64,000 nucleotides of DNA, taken from assembly GCA_016471375.1 (NCBI GenBank), contig WGLZ01000015.1, positions 62,001 to 126,000 of the forward strand, written 5' to 3'. Each line of letters starts with the position of its first letter. Position 1 is the first letter of the stretch. The notes under the pieces are model-generated. The model did not search any database. It worked only from the letters and a program-made list of their open reading frames with translations, and was not told the origin of the DNA. A program made the position numbers and the translations under genes. Shown piece after piece: positions 11,567 through 21,380 of this stretch. The DNA comes from Cyanobacteria bacterium RI_101 (lineage in GTDB: Bacteria; Cyanobacteriota; Cyanobacteriia; Cyanobacteriales; Microcystaceae).

Positions 11567-11851
11567 ATGGGCACTAAAACTCCTTCACAATCTATGGCGC
11601 GACTTGAAGCTCGGGTCAGTCCAGAAACCAAAGCTCTTCTGCAAAAAGCGGCCGACCTGGAGGGACGTAGTCTAACAGATTTTGTTGTGGCGAGCCTTCA
11701 GGCGGAAGCTTACCGGGTTATTGAGCGACACCAAACCCTTAAGCTGAGCCTTGAGGATAGCGACGCTTTTGTTGGCGCTCTCCTCAATCCGCCACAACCG
11801 AATGACGCGCTCAAGGAGGCGGGACTACGATATAAAAATGATATGAGCTAA
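11567..11851 (+). CDS. DUF1778 family antitoxin (TacA-like)
   Basis: ARLEARVSPETKALLQKAADLEGRSLTDFVVASLQAEA ribbon-helix-helix; overlaps the downstream GNAT start by 1 nt. Confidence 0.9.
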   Translation: MGTKTPSQSMARLEARVSPETKALLQKAADLEGRSLTDFVVASLQAEAYRVIERHQTLKLSLEDSDAFVGALLNPPQPNDALKEAGLRYKNDMS

Positions 11852-12369
11852 TGGTTCTTAAAATCGAACTCCTAGAGATTCCTCGACATCTTCGTTCAAG
11901 CTTTTGCTGTGGAAAAGACAGTTTAGATAACTACATCCGTAAGCAGGCCTCTCAGGATTTAAAAAGACGAATTTCAACAATATTTGTGTTACGTGACGAT
12001 CCTGAGCTTGATGTTTTAGCTTACTACAGCCTCTCTTCCTACGCAGTTGATATTACGGCGCTGGATCAAGAGTTTGCAAAACGATTGCCGCGTTATCCTC
12101 AGCTTCCCGCTACCCTATTGGGTCGTCTTGCCGTTGATCATAGACACAAAGGTAGGGGATTGGGCGAGTTAATGTTAGTCGACGCCCTCAAAAGGTCGTT
12201 CAAGGCCTCTGAGCAAGTCGCGTCTTTAGCGGTGATAGCTGAAGCTTTGGATGAAAGCGTCTTAGATTTCTATATAAACTATGGATTTCAGCAATTTAAG
12301 CAAAACCCGATGAAACTTTATCTTCCGATGAAATCCGTTGAAAAGCTATGTCTAGATCTTGGAGTCTAG
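11851..12369 (+). CDS. GNAT-family toxin (TacT-like)
   Basis: CGKDSLDNYIRKQASQDLKRRISTIFVL, LLGRLAVDHRHKGRGLGELMLVDAL; overlaps antitoxin stop. Confidence 0.9.
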   Translation: MVLKIELLEIPRHLRSSFCCGKDSLDNYIRKQASQDLKRRISTIFVLRDDPELDVLAYYSLSSYAVDITALDQEFAKRLPRYPQLPATLLGRLAVDHRHKGRGLGELMLVDALKRSFKASEQVASLAVIAEALDESVLDFYINYGFQQFKQNPMKLYLPMKSVEKLCLDLGV

Positions 12370-12421
12370 TCCTCTACTCAGCTCCGCGCCAGCCTTTCCG
12401 TAACCCGGAAAAAGCACAATT

Positions 12422-13495
12422 ATGACCTTAAAAATTCTGAAACCAGCGCCGTTAGCCCTACCGCTACTCCTCTCGACATCTCTGCCAATCGGCGCTCTGC
12501 CTCTCTCCCCCGGCGACCGTCTGGAAGTTTCCATTCCCAAAGACGCTTATTTTGCGCGGGTCTATGAAGTCAATCAAGACGGCAATTTAGAAGTTCCCTA
12601 TTTAGGTCTCCTGCCGGTGGCGGGTCTGGAACCCTTGGAAGTCCGGGATAAATTAGCTCAAGCTCTCATTGATCAGAAATTTTTCCCCCCCCGACGCCTC
12701 CAGTTAAGCGTGCAGGTTCTCCAGTGGGCGCCGGTGCAGGTCAGCGTGGCCGGGGCAGTCTTTCAACCGGGGCGGGTCTTGGTCAACGACCCCAACGAGG
12801 GGCCGCCTCAAACCTCCGTCGCCGCCGATAGCGTCCAAATCACCGGCAACTATCCCCTCCGGCGCTATCTAACCGCGGCGCTCAGGGCCGCGGGGGGAGT
12901 TCTACCCACGGCGGACGTGACCCAGGTTCAATTAGTACGGAACCAGACTGCGCAAATAGTAGATCTATCCGGCGTCTTTGAAGGGCGCCCTATCGCGGAT
13001 TTACCCTTAATCGCCGGCGACCAAATTATTGTCCCCCAGGGAGAGCGCCTGCAAACGGAACTGATGCGACCGTCTCAGATTACGCCCCCCGGTATTAAGG
13101 TCTTTGTCTCCAATTTAACGGTGCCCGCCACCAGCAACGCCACCTCCGCGGTGGGGAACGAACGGGAAGGCATTACCTTTCCCTACGGCGCTCGCTTTAG
13201 CCAGGCGGTGATCTCCGCCAACTGCGCCGGGGGCACCCCGGAAACTAACGCCGACCGCAAGGCGCTCTTAATTCGGGTCGATCCCTTGACAGGTAAAACA
13301 ACGGTGACAGAGCGAAAAGTGGAGGAGCTATTGCGTAATTCCACCAGCAACGAGGATAATCCCCCTCTTCTGCCTAGGGACGGGGTGGCTTGCTATGATT
13401 CAAGGGTGACTCGGACGCGGGATATTTTTCGTTCCGTGGCGGATGTGTTAAGTCCCATCAATCCAATACTTCTACTGATCGATCTCTTCCGTTAA
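12422..13495 (+). CDS. polysaccharide export outer-membrane protein (OPX/Wza-like, SLBB)
   Basis: LSPGDRLEVSIP...YFARVYEVNQDGNLEVPYLGLLPVAGL. Confidence 0.85.
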   Translation: MTLKILKPAPLALPLLLSTSLPIGALPLSPGDRLEVSIPKDAYFARVYEVNQDGNLEVPYLGLLPVAGLEPLEVRDKLAQALIDQKFFPPRRLQLSVQVLQWAPVQVSVAGAVFQPGRVLVNDPNEGPPQTSVAADSVQITGNYPLRRYLTAALRAAGGVLPTADVTQVQLVRNQTAQIVDLSGVFEGRPIADLPLIAGDQIIVPQGERLQTELMRPSQITPPGIKVFVSNLTVPATSNATSAVGNEREGITFPYGARFSQAVISANCAGGTPETNADRKALLIRVDPLTGKTTVTERKVEELLRNSTSNEDNPPLLPRDGVACYDSRVTRTRDIFRSVADVLSPINPILLLIDLFR

Positions 13496-13549
13496 ACAGT
13501 TTTATAGCGGTATTCTAGCAGTCGAAAATTGTTGATAAGTCTCCAGAGT

Positions 13550-13905
13550 TTGACCGCCCCGCCCTCCAAGGGCTACTCTGTACACAGATCTCGGTTAAAG
13601 ACTCAGTTTTGGGTTTGATCCCCCTACACTTCGGCAAGCTCAGTGGGACAATCCCCCTTTGCAAGGGGGACTTTGAAGCCGGTTCCCCCCTTTCCAAGGC
13701 TACGGTGTACACACAAGTCTTTGGTTTTGCCATTAACCTGATCTCGCCCCCTAAATCCCCCAATTCTGGGGGACTTTGAACTCAGAAAGGCTCCGAACTC
13801 CCCCCAAAGTTGGGGGGCTGGGGGGGCAAAACGAGGCTGATGGGTAGATCTGTGTACACGGTAGCTTTCCAAGGGGGGTTAGGGGGGATAATCATTGGAT
13901 TTCGC
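13550..13905. repeat. composite block of dispersed GC-rich repeats
   Basis: several tgtacac...(gat/aga)tct boundaries and aatcccccaattctgggggactttgaa / cccccaaagttgggggg units. Confidence 0.75.
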
Positions 13906-13949
13906 TCACCACCCATTTAGGACTTCTAGATAATATTTTAAACAGCTTC

Positions 13950-15083
13950 TTAACGCCCGAGGGTTAACTCCTCTTTTTTACCTAAAATGCCTTGGGGCCG
14001 CCAGACCATCAAGACCATTAAAATTAAGCCAATCACCATCACCCGAAAAGCGCCGGCTTGACTCTGGTCTAAAAAACCCAGTTGGGGGAGATAAATGCGG
14101 GTCAGGGAATCGTAGGCCCAAAAAATAATCGCCCCGAGCACCGTGCCCGCGTTACTGCCGGCGCCGCCGAGGACGACGATAATCCAGGCGTTAAAGGTTA
14201 ACAACGGCTCGAAATTATTGGGGTAAAGGGTGGTTAACTGCCAGGCGAAAAAGGCGCCAGCGAGACCGGCGATAGCGCCGCCTAACATAAAGGATTGGAG
14301 CTTAAACCAAAAGACGTTTTTGCCCAGCGCCCGGGGAATTTCTTCATCTTCCCGGATGGCTTTCAAGACCCGCCCCCAGGGAGATTGTTCTATCCAATCC
14401 AGACCCGTGTAAACCAGCGCCAAAAATCCGAGGGTCAGGAGCATTAACCCGGCTTTAAAACTGTAGTTATAGAGGGAAATCGCGCCTGGAATATAGGCCA
14501 GAACAATCAGCGCCGTGCCAATAGCGCCCCAGACGATTAACGCTAGGGGTTTTCTGGGTTGGTAGCTTTTGCCCTGAACGGCTTGGCTCTCTTTCCACTG
14601 GCGCCGCAGGCTGGTTAACAATAATCCCTGGGCGTAGACCGCCAGCGCCGTAAAGAGCAGAATAAAAAGGATTTTACTGGGGAAATTGGGTTGAAAATCC
14701 AAGGGGAGGGGGAAGCGTTGCACCCCAAAGGAGCCTTGGGTGAGCCATTCTTCATTCAGCGCCGCGAGGCGAATCAATTCGGAAACGCCGATGGTGACGA
14801 TGGCAAGGTAATCTTCCCGCAAACGCAGGGTGGCGGCGCCGATTAAGAGGCCTAAAAGCGACGCCAGCGCCATGCCCGCTAAGACCGCCAGGGGAATGGG
14901 AACCCCCCGGAGGGTTAGTAACGCCGTGGCGTAGGCGCCGAGGGTCATAAAGGCCACATGACCGAAATTAATCAGCCCCGTAAAGCCCCATTGCAGGTTC
15001 AACCCTAGGGCGAAGAGGGCGTAAACGGCCATGGAGGTGATCAGAAAAATCCAGTAGCCGCTACTGGCGATAAAATCGGTCAT
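13950..15083 (-). CDS. branched-chain amino acid ABC transporter permease (LivM/NatD type)
   Basis: GLNLQWGFTGLINFGHVAFMTLGAYATALL, VVLGGAGSNAGTVLGA, WRPQGILGKKEE. Confidence 0.88.
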   Translation of the reverse strand: MTDFIASSGYWIFLITSMAVYALFALGLNLQWGFTGLINFGHVAFMTLGAYATALLTLRGVPIPLAVLAGMALASLLGLLIGAATLRLREDYLAIVTIGVSELIRLAALNEEWLTQGSFGVQRFPLPLDFQPNFPSKILFILLFTALAVYAQGLLLTSLRRQWKESQAVQGKSYQPRKPLALIVWGAIGTALIVLAYIPGAISLYNYSFKAGLMLLTLGFLALVYTGLDWIEQSPWGRVLKAIREDEEIPRALGKNVFWFKLQSFMLGGAIAGLAGAFFAWQLTTLYPNNFEPLLTFNAWIIVVLGGAGSNAGTVLGAIIFWAYDSLTRIYLPQLGFLDQSQAGAFRVMVIGLILMVLMVWRPQGILGKKEELTLGR

Positions 15084-15091
15084 GGGTTCTC

Positions 15092-15640
15092 TTAAACCGT
15101 GGTAATATCCTTTTCCTTGGCGGCGAGGAGACCGTCAATTTTACTAATGGACTGATCCGTCAGCTTTTGAATCTGGTCTTGCAAATCCCGGGCCTCGTCT
15201 TCGGAAATATCGGAGTTTTTTTCCTGCTTGCGGATGGCGTCGATGGCGTCCCGGCGGATATTGCGAATGGCCACCTTGCCCTCTTCCGCCAGTTTACCGG
15301 CGATTTTAACCAACTCCTTGCGGCGCTCGGTGGTCAGGGGCGGGATATTGAGGCGAATCATCCGCCCGTCGTTGTTGGGCGTTAAGCCAATATCGGAGAG
15401 AGAAATCGCCTTTTCAATCTGGGCGATGCTCCCGGCGTCGAAGGGCTGGATGGTAATGGTGCTGGCGTCAGGGGTACTGATATTTGCTAAAGACTTGAGG
15501 GGAGTGTCGGCGCCGTAATATTCCACGGAAATCCGGTCCAACAGCGCCGCGTTGGCCCGGCCCGTTCTTAGGGTATTAAACGACCGCTGGGTCGCTTCAA
15601 TACTTTTCTGCATGTGGTCTTTAATTTCAGCTAACTGCAC
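15092..15640 (-). CDS. frr: ribosome recycling factor
   Basis: [34 protein letters not shown]. Confidence 0.97.
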   Translation of the reverse strand: MQLAEIKDHMQKSIEATQRSFNTLRTGRANAALLDRISVEYYGADTPLKSLANISTPDASTITIQPFDAGSIAQIEKAISLSDIGLTPNNDGRMIRLNIPPLTTERRKELVKIAGKLAEEGKVAIRNIRRDAIDAIRKQEKNSDISEDEARDLQDQIQKLTDQSISKIDGLLAAKEKDITTV

Positions 15641-16355
15641 AGGAGCCTCCTACTAGGGTGCCAACGGGTTCGCCTTTCACCGCCCGGACGATATTGCCGG
15701 GAACCGAGAGGTCGAACACCATGATGGGAATGTCATTATCTTTACATAAGGCGATGGCCGTGCTGTCCATCACTTTCAGATCCTCGGCCAAGACATGGTT
15801 ATAGGTCAAGGTTTGATAGCGCCGGGCGTTGGGGTTCTGGGCCGGATCGGAGTCGTAAACTCCGTCCACTTTCGTGGCTTTAAAAACCACCTCCGCGTCG
15901 ATTTCCGCCGCCCGCAGGGCCGCCGTGGTGTCGGTGGTAAAGAAGGGATTGCCGGAGCCGGCGCCGAAGATGACCACCCGACCTTTTTCTAGATGACGGA
16001 TAGCCCGGCGCCGGATATAGGTCTCCGCCACTTCCTGCATGGCGATGGCCGTGAGAACTCGGGTGGGAATTTCCATGCGCTCTAGGGCTTCCTGGAGGGT
16101 CATGGCGTTCATCACCGTGGCGATCATGCCGATGTAGTCCGCCGTAGCCCGGTCCATACCGGCGGCGGAGGCCTTGACCCCCCGGAAAATATTGCCGCCC
16201 CCCACCACAATGGCGAGTTGGATACCCAAAGCCATGACCTGGGCCACGTCCTGGGCAATCTCCGTCACCACCCTGGGATCGATGCCATAGCCGAGGTCGC
16301 CCATCAGGGCTTCGCCGCTTAATTTCAGGAGAACTCGTTTGTAGGTCATGCCCAT
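15627..16355 (-). CDS. pyrH: UMP kinase
   Basis: [60 protein letters not shown]. Confidence 0.97.
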   Translation of the reverse strand: MGMTYKRVLLKLSGEALMGDLGYGIDPRVVTEIAQDVAQVMALGIQLAIVVGGGNIFRGVKASAAGMDRATADYIGMIATVMNAMTLQEALERMEIPTRVLTAIAMQEVAETYIRRRAIRHLEKGRVVIFGAGSGNPFFTTDTTAALRAAEIDAEVVFKATKVDGVYDSDPAQNPNARRYQTLTYNHVLAEDLKVMDSTAIALCKDNDIPIMVFDLSVPGNIVRAVKGEPVGTLVGGSCAVS

Positions 16356-16515
16356 CTACCCTGCCGCGCAACGGGCCGAAAATTTACTCCCCATACCATA
16401 GCAGAGAGGGGAAAAGCCGTATAGAGACGCCCAAGCGCCCAAAATGACCGATATCGGCTAACATATCTCTAGTTAGTTATTTGGTTTAACACTATTTAAT
16501 CGAGAGGCGCCCCCG

Positions 16516-17379
16516 ATGAATCCCGACGTTAAAGGTTTTTTTGATCCCCAAACCTACACCATCACCTATGTCGTCGCCGATCCGGAGTCTCGGCGCTGCG
16601 CCATTGTCGATCCGGTCTGGGACTACAACCCCGCCAACGGGCGCTTAGCCACAAAATCCGCCGATCAAGTTATCGCCTACGTTCAAGACCAGGGATTAAC
16701 GGTGGCTTGGATTTTGGAAACCCACGCCCACGCCGACCACCTCACCGCCGCCCAGTATTTAAAAGCCCAACTGGGGGGCCAAATCGCCATCGGCGCCGCC
16801 ATTGGCAAAGTGCAGGCCGTGTTTAAACAACTCTTTAACGCCCCGGCGGATTTCGCTACCGACGGCACTCAGTTCGACCGTCTGTTTCAGGACGGGGAAA
16901 CCTTTTCCATTGGGACTTTAAGCGCCGCAGTTTTGGCCACCCCCGGCCATACCCCCGCCTGCGTCACCTATGTGGCAGGAGACGCGGCCTTTGTGGGGGA
17001 CACTTTATTTATGCCGGATTACGGCACCGCCCGGACGGATTTTCCGGGGGGCGACGCGGCGACCCTCTACGCGTCCATCCAGAAAATTTTCTCCCTGCCG
17101 CCCCAAACCCGCCTCTTTATGTGCCACGACTACCTGCCCCCCGGTCGGACGGAATACCGCTGGGAAACCACGGTGGCGGAGGAGCGGGCCGAGAATGTCC
17201 ACGTCCGAGACGGGATTAGTCTGGAAACCTTTGTCAACCAGCGCCGGGAACGAGACCGGACTTTAGCCGCGCCGGCGTTAATCTTGCCTTCCCTACAAGT
17301 GAATATTCGGGCAGGCCATCTACCGGCGCCGGAGGATAACGGACTTTCCTATTTAAAAATTCCCCTCAACGCGATCTAA
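16516..17379 (+). CDS. MBL-fold persulfide dioxygenase (ETHE1/Blh-like)
   Basis: ETHAHADHLTAAQYLK, ATPGHTPACVTYV, ARTDFPGGDAATLYASIQKIFSLP. Confidence 0.88.
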   Translation: MNPDVKGFFDPQTYTITYVVADPESRRCAIVDPVWDYNPANGRLATKSADQVIAYVQDQGLTVAWILETHAHADHLTAAQYLKAQLGGQIAIGAAIGKVQAVFKQLFNAPADFATDGTQFDRLFQDGETFSIGTLSAAVLATPGHTPACVTYVAGDAAFVGDTLFMPDYGTARTDFPGGDAATLYASIQKIFSLPPQTRLFMCHDYLPPGRTEYRWETTVAEERAENVHVRDGISLETFVNQRRERDRTLAAPALILPSLQVNIRAGHLPAPEDNGLSYLKIPLNAI

Positions 17380-17383
17380 ACAG

Positions 17384-17412
17384 TTATCAGTTATCAGTTA
17401 TCAGATTTCAGT
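17384..17412. repeat. heptameric short tandem repeat (STRR-like)
   Basis: cagttatcagttatcagttatcagatttcag. Confidence 0.75.
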
Positions 17413-17420
17413 TACGGCGA

Positions 17421-17442
17421 GGGCTGAGCGTAGCCGAAGCCC
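17421..17442. repeat. small dispersed hairpin (GAGC-CGA loop family)
   Basis: GGGCT-gagcgtagccga-AGCCC. Confidence 0.65.
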
Positions 17443-17486
17443 GACCATCGTTTAATTTCCTTACCCTTTATTATTTAGAGCGCCCG

Positions 17487-18788
17487 ATGCCTTCCTCCTC
17501 CTCCCGTTTCCATGACATTGTGATCATTGGCGCCGGCGCCGCGGGTATTACCGTCGCCAGTCAACTGCGGGCCCAGGCGCCCGATTTAGACATTTTGCTA
17601 ATTGAACCTTCCGCGACTCATCATTACCAGCCCGGTTGGACGCTGGTGGGGGGAGGGCTAATGCCAATGGAGGACACCGCGCGGCCCCAACGGGATTGTC
17701 TGCCCTCCGGGGTAATTTGGCTTCAGGATCACGTGACGGAGCTAGATCCCGAGCAAAATCAAGTGGTCACCGCCCAGGGGCTTCAGATCCGCTACGGTCA
17801 GTTGGTGGTCTGCCCCGGATTACAGATTAATTGGGACAAAATCGAGGGGCTAACGGAGGCTCTGGGGCGGGATAACGTGGCCAGTAATTACGCTCCCCAG
17901 GGGGCGCCCTACACCTGGGAATGTCTGCAAAATTTCCGGGGCGGTCAGGCGATTTTCACCCATCCGGCGACCCCGATCAAATGCGGCGGCGCTCCCCAAA
18001 AGATTATGTATTTGGCGGACGATGTTTTCCGGCAAAAAAGCGGCGTGGGCAGTCGGACTCGGGTCTCTTTTTACAGCGCCGAGGGGAGTCTCTTCGGAGT
18101 GCCGGAATACGCCCAGATTTTGGAGGGGGTGGCGGAGCGCCGTCAGATTGAGACGAAATTTCGCCATAACCTCGTGGCACTGGACGGTCGGCGCCGGGAG
18201 GCGGTCTTTGAGCAGAAAACCGATCAGGGGATGGAAAGGGTAACGGTCGCCTACGACTTTATCCACGTCGCGCCCCCCATGGGCGCCCCGGATTTTGTGG
18301 CCCAAAGCCCCCTGGGCAAGGCCGGGAGCGGGTGGCTGGAGGTGGATCCCCATACCCTGCAACACCTGCGCTACGACAATGTCTTCGGTCTGGGGGACGT
18401 CGCCCATCTGCCCACTTCCAAAACCGCGGCGGCGGTGCGGGGCCAGGCCCCCGTTGTGGTTCAAAATCTCTTAGCTCTGCGGCGGGGGGAGGCGCCGACG
18501 GCTCGTTACGACGGTTATACCTGTTGCCCGGTGATTACGGGCTATAACAGCGCCGTGATGGCGGAGTTTAACTACGAGAAAAAACCGATTTCTTCTTTTT
18601 ACTTGAATCCAACCCAGGAGCGCTATTCCATGTGGTTGGCGAAACGCTACCTCTTGCCCTGGCTCTACTGGAACCGGATGCTCAAGGGCGCTCCCTTTGA
18701 AAAGGAGATTTTGGATCAATGGAAAGCTCGTCTTTTTCCCGACGCCGCCGAGACCGCGTCTCCCCTTCGTTCTCCTTCGGCGCCTTAA
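17487..18788 (+). CDS. sqr: sulfide:quinone oxidoreductase-like FAD/NAD(P) oxidoreductase
   Basis: IVIIGAGAAGITVASQLRAQAPDLDILLIEPSATHHYQPGWTLVGGG, PIKCGGAPQKIMYLADDVFR. Confidence 0.88.
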   Translation: MPSSSSRFHDIVIIGAGAAGITVASQLRAQAPDLDILLIEPSATHHYQPGWTLVGGGLMPMEDTARPQRDCLPSGVIWLQDHVTELDPEQNQVVTAQGLQIRYGQLVVCPGLQINWDKIEGLTEALGRDNVASNYAPQGAPYTWECLQNFRGGQAIFTHPATPIKCGGAPQKIMYLADDVFRQKSGVGSRTRVSFYSAEGSLFGVPEYAQILEGVAERRQIETKFRHNLVALDGRRREAVFEQKTDQGMERVTVAYDFIHVAPPMGAPDFVAQSPLGKAGSGWLEVDPHTLQHLRYDNVFGLGDVAHLPTSKTAAAVRGQAPVVVQNLLALRRGEAPTARYDGYTCCPVITGYNSAVMAEFNYEKKPISSFYLNPTQERYSMWLAKRYLLPWLYWNRMLKGAPFEKEILDQWKARLFPDAAETASPLRSPSAP

Positions 18789-18799
18789 GAAAATGTTTG

Positions 18800-18890
18800 A
18801 ACAGCCCCCCTAACCCCCCAATTCTGGGGGGAACCGGATTCAAAGTCCCCCAAAGTTGGGGGATTTAGGGGGCTGATTGAGACTTGTTAA
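18800..18890. repeat. dispersed GC-rich intergenic repeat
   Basis: cccccctaaccccccaattctggggggaaccggattcaaagtcccccaaagttgggggatttagggggct. Confidence 0.7.
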
Positions 18891-18913
18891 ACATACCCTA
18901 GGGCCTTGCCGCT

Positions 18914-19771
18914 ATGCTTGTACAAATTTTGGGTTATTTCCTCGGGGGCTGTATCGGCCTGAGCCTGGGACTCCTAGGGGGCGGCGGCTCCGTGCTGGCG
19001 CTCCCGATTTTGGTCTATGTCATGGGGGCGCCCGCCAAGTCCGCCATCGCCATGACCCTGGTCATTGTCGGCACCGTCAGTTTAATTGGAGTGGTTCCCC
19101 ACTGGCGCCGGGGCAATGTCAATTTACCCAAAGCCTTAATTTTCGGCTCCGCCACCATGGCGGGGGCCTTTGGCGGCGCTAGACTCGCCACCCAGCCCTG
19201 GGTCGGCGAAGTGTTTCAGTTGGTTCTCTTCGCGACCATGATGCTCCTAGCGGCGGCGCTGATGATTCGCAAGGCCCAAAGCGCCGGGGGTCAAAAGGAA
19301 GACCTGGGGCTGTTACCGGAACCGGTCTGTAAATACTGTTGGCTCTGGCTCCTGACGGAAGGATTAGCCATCGGCGTCCTCACGGGCCTAGTGGGCGTCG
19401 GGGGGGGCTTCGCCATTGTCCCGGCGTTAGTTCTGCTGGGAAAAGTGCCCATGAAGGAGGCGGTGGGGACTTCTCTACTGATTATCGCCCTCAATTCCTT
19501 CGCCGGTTTCCTCGGCTATCTGGGGAAAGTGCCCCTAGACTCCCACTTGATGATCTCCTTCACCTTTGTGGCGGCGCTGGGGATCTTACTCGGCTCCTAC
19601 CTCTCCCAATTCATCGACGCCCGCTCCCTTCAACAGGGCTTCGCCTACTTTTTAATGATTGTGGCGGCTTTTATCCTCTGGCAAAACCGGGAACACCTGC
19701 GGTTTTCCGACCCCGCGACGGCCCAGTCCCAATATCCGCTCCAGTCCCAGCGCCGGTTCAAGTCCTCCTAG
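18914..19771 (+). CDS. sulfite exporter TauE/SafE family protein
   Basis: GGGGSVLALPILVYVMGAPAKSAIAMTLVIVG, GLVGVGGGFAIVPALVLLG repeats. Confidence 0.88.
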   Translation: MLVQILGYFLGGCIGLSLGLLGGGGSVLALPILVYVMGAPAKSAIAMTLVIVGTVSLIGVVPHWRRGNVNLPKALIFGSATMAGAFGGARLATQPWVGEVFQLVLFATMMLLAAALMIRKAQSAGGQKEDLGLLPEPVCKYCWLWLLTEGLAIGVLTGLVGVGGGFAIVPALVLLGKVPMKEAVGTSLLIIALNSFAGFLGYLGKVPLDSHLMISFTFVAALGILLGSYLSQFIDARSLQQGFAYFLMIVAAFILWQNREHLRFSDPATAQSQYPLQSQRRFKSS

Positions 19772-19824
19772 CAACCCCGCGGCGCCGGCTGTGGTAGCCT
19801 GGGAAAACCTCAATTTGTCCCCCT

Positions 19825-20304
19825 ATGGTTCTTGTCGTCGTCACCGCCCCAGACCTCCAGACCTTGAATTTGGCGCCGGTCGCCGCCGTGATTGAGCCGA
19901 TGCTGGCCGGCGCTTCCCCCGAGGATTGGGTCAATCAGGAGCAGAGTCTCCAATTTGACCTGCAATTTCCCCGAGACCCGGACGACCCGAGGGAACTTTC
20001 GGAAATTCCCGAAGTGCGGCTCTGGTTTGTGCGCCTCGATAGCCGCTATCCCTGGTTGCCCTTTCTTCTAGACTGGCGCTCCGGGGAATTGGCCCGCTAC
20101 GGCGCCATGTTAGTGCCCCACCAGTTTCACCGAACCGAAGGCATTCAGTTTAATCCCGAGGCGCTGGAGATTTTTGTCATGGCCAAGGTCTTTGTCCTCA
20201 AAGATTGGCTGAAAGCCCGGGGGATTCGCCTGGAGGAGCGCCTAGTCTTTTTTACCCAGATGTTTGGTTACGATTTAGAACAGGAATTTTTAGAGCGCGT
20301 CTAA
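19825..20304 (+). CDS. CRR6 (DUF1817) family NdhI maturation factor
   Basis: EIPEVRLWFVRLDSRYPWLPFLLDWRSGELARYGAMLVPHQFHRTEGIQFNPEALEIFVM. Confidence 0.85.
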   Translation: MVLVVVTAPDLQTLNLAPVAAVIEPMLAGASPEDWVNQEQSLQFDLQFPRDPDDPRELSEIPEVRLWFVRLDSRYPWLPFLLDWRSGELARYGAMLVPHQFHRTEGIQFNPEALEIFVMAKVFVLKDWLKARGIRLEERLVFFTQMFGYDLEQEFLERV

Positions 20305-20319
20305 TTGGCAATCCGAAGT

Positions 20320-20412
20320 GTCCGGTTCCCCTCCTTTGGAGGGGTTAGGGGTGGGTTTGCTCTCACGGTTTAGAACCCACCCCCCCGCCCCCTCCCAGGA
20401 GGGGGAGTTAAA
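20320..20412. repeat. dispersed GC-rich intergenic repeat
   Basis: ggttcccctcctttggaggggttaggggtgggtt...aacccacccccccgccccctcccaggaggggga. Confidence 0.65.
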
Positions 20413-21325
20413 ATCTGGATGGAGTCTCAGCGGCTAACCAGGAAGGAGCCGGCGCCGAAAAAGACTGATAGTTCCCCGTCCGGGGATGGTAAAACCCTAA
20501 ATGATGGGATTGGAGACAGTAGCCAATTTGTCCCGGAACGGCGTCGGCTCTAGGCAAACCGCCGGGTTCGTAAAGGGGATCGCCCTGGAGGGGATGACCC
20601 AGCGCCGCTAGGTGAATACGGATTTGGTGGGGGCGTCCCGTTGTAATGGCGACTTCTAGCAAAACTCGGTCTGGCAAGCGGTCTAAAACCTGAATGGAAC
20701 TCTGGGCCGGTTTTCCCCCAGGGTCGGCGCCCCAAACCTGACCCAACTGGGGATGGGGAATGGGGCCGATGGGTTGATTCGTCTCCAGCCGATCCGGTAA
20801 ATCCCAGGTTTCAACCAAGGCCCAATAAACTTTCCGCAAACGGCGCCGGCGGAATTGTTCCGTCAATTCCCGGCGAGCCAAGTCGGAGCGGGCTACAAGC
20901 ATTAACCCAGAGGCGCCCCGACCGAGGCGGTGAACCGGAACCGGGTCGTCCTGGGGAAACCGGCGCCGCAGTTGATGGAGTAAGGTGTTTTCTAAAAAAT
21001 TGCCCCCCGGCAAAACCGGCAAATCCGCCGGTTTATCAATAACCCAGAGGTCTTCGTCTTCGTGGAGAACGCCGAACTCTAACGGCGCCGGCGGCTCCCG
21101 CCAGGGCGCTCGCCAGTAGCTTAACGTTTGCCCCTCTTGGAGGATTTGTTCCGGTAAACCCGGCTGGCCGTTGACTAAAATTTGCCCCGCTTCAATCCGA
21201 CTCCGCCACTCCGCGGCGCTGGAGTGGGGATAGCGCTCGACGTAAAAATCCAATAACCGGCGCCCGCGCCAGACGTTATTGACCCGATCTTGATAGCGCC
21301 AGCCGGAGTTGAGGGGTGTTGACAT
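20408..21325 (-). CDS. RluA family pseudouridine synthase
   Basis: VHRLGRGASGLMLVARSDLARRELTEQFRRR, TGRPHQIRIHLAALGHPLQGDPLY. Confidence 0.92.
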   Translation of the reverse strand: MSTPLNSGWRYQDRVNNVWRGRRLLDFYVERYPHSSAAEWRSRIEAGQILVNGQPGLPEQILQEGQTLSYWRAPWREPPAPLEFGVLHEDEDLWVIDKPADLPVLPGGNFLENTLLHQLRRRFPQDDPVPVHRLGRGASGLMLVARSDLARRELTEQFRRRRLRKVYWALVETWDLPDRLETNQPIGPIPHPQLGQVWGADPGGKPAQSSIQVLDRLPDRVLLEVAITTGRPHQIRIHLAALGHPLQGDPLYEPGGLPRADAVPGQIGYCLQSHHLGFYHPRTGNYQSFSAPAPSWLAAETPSRF

Positions 21326-21380
21326 AGCCCTAGGGTTGGGATGGAATAGGGGAGCGTTTTTTAGCTTAAAACCTGAATGT

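Noticed and set aside
13550-13905. Possible CRISPR-like array of repeated units
   Set aside because: Repeats are irregularly spaced, nested palindromes of unequal length without uniform spacers; no cas genes in window
15880-16371. 163-aa minus-strand ORF
   Set aside because: Frame-shifted shadow within pyrH, glycine/arginine/histidine-rich artefact
17850-18464. 204-aa minus-strand ORF
   Set aside because: Fully antisense to the well-supported SQR gene; no recognisable domain, typical GC-rich shadow ORF
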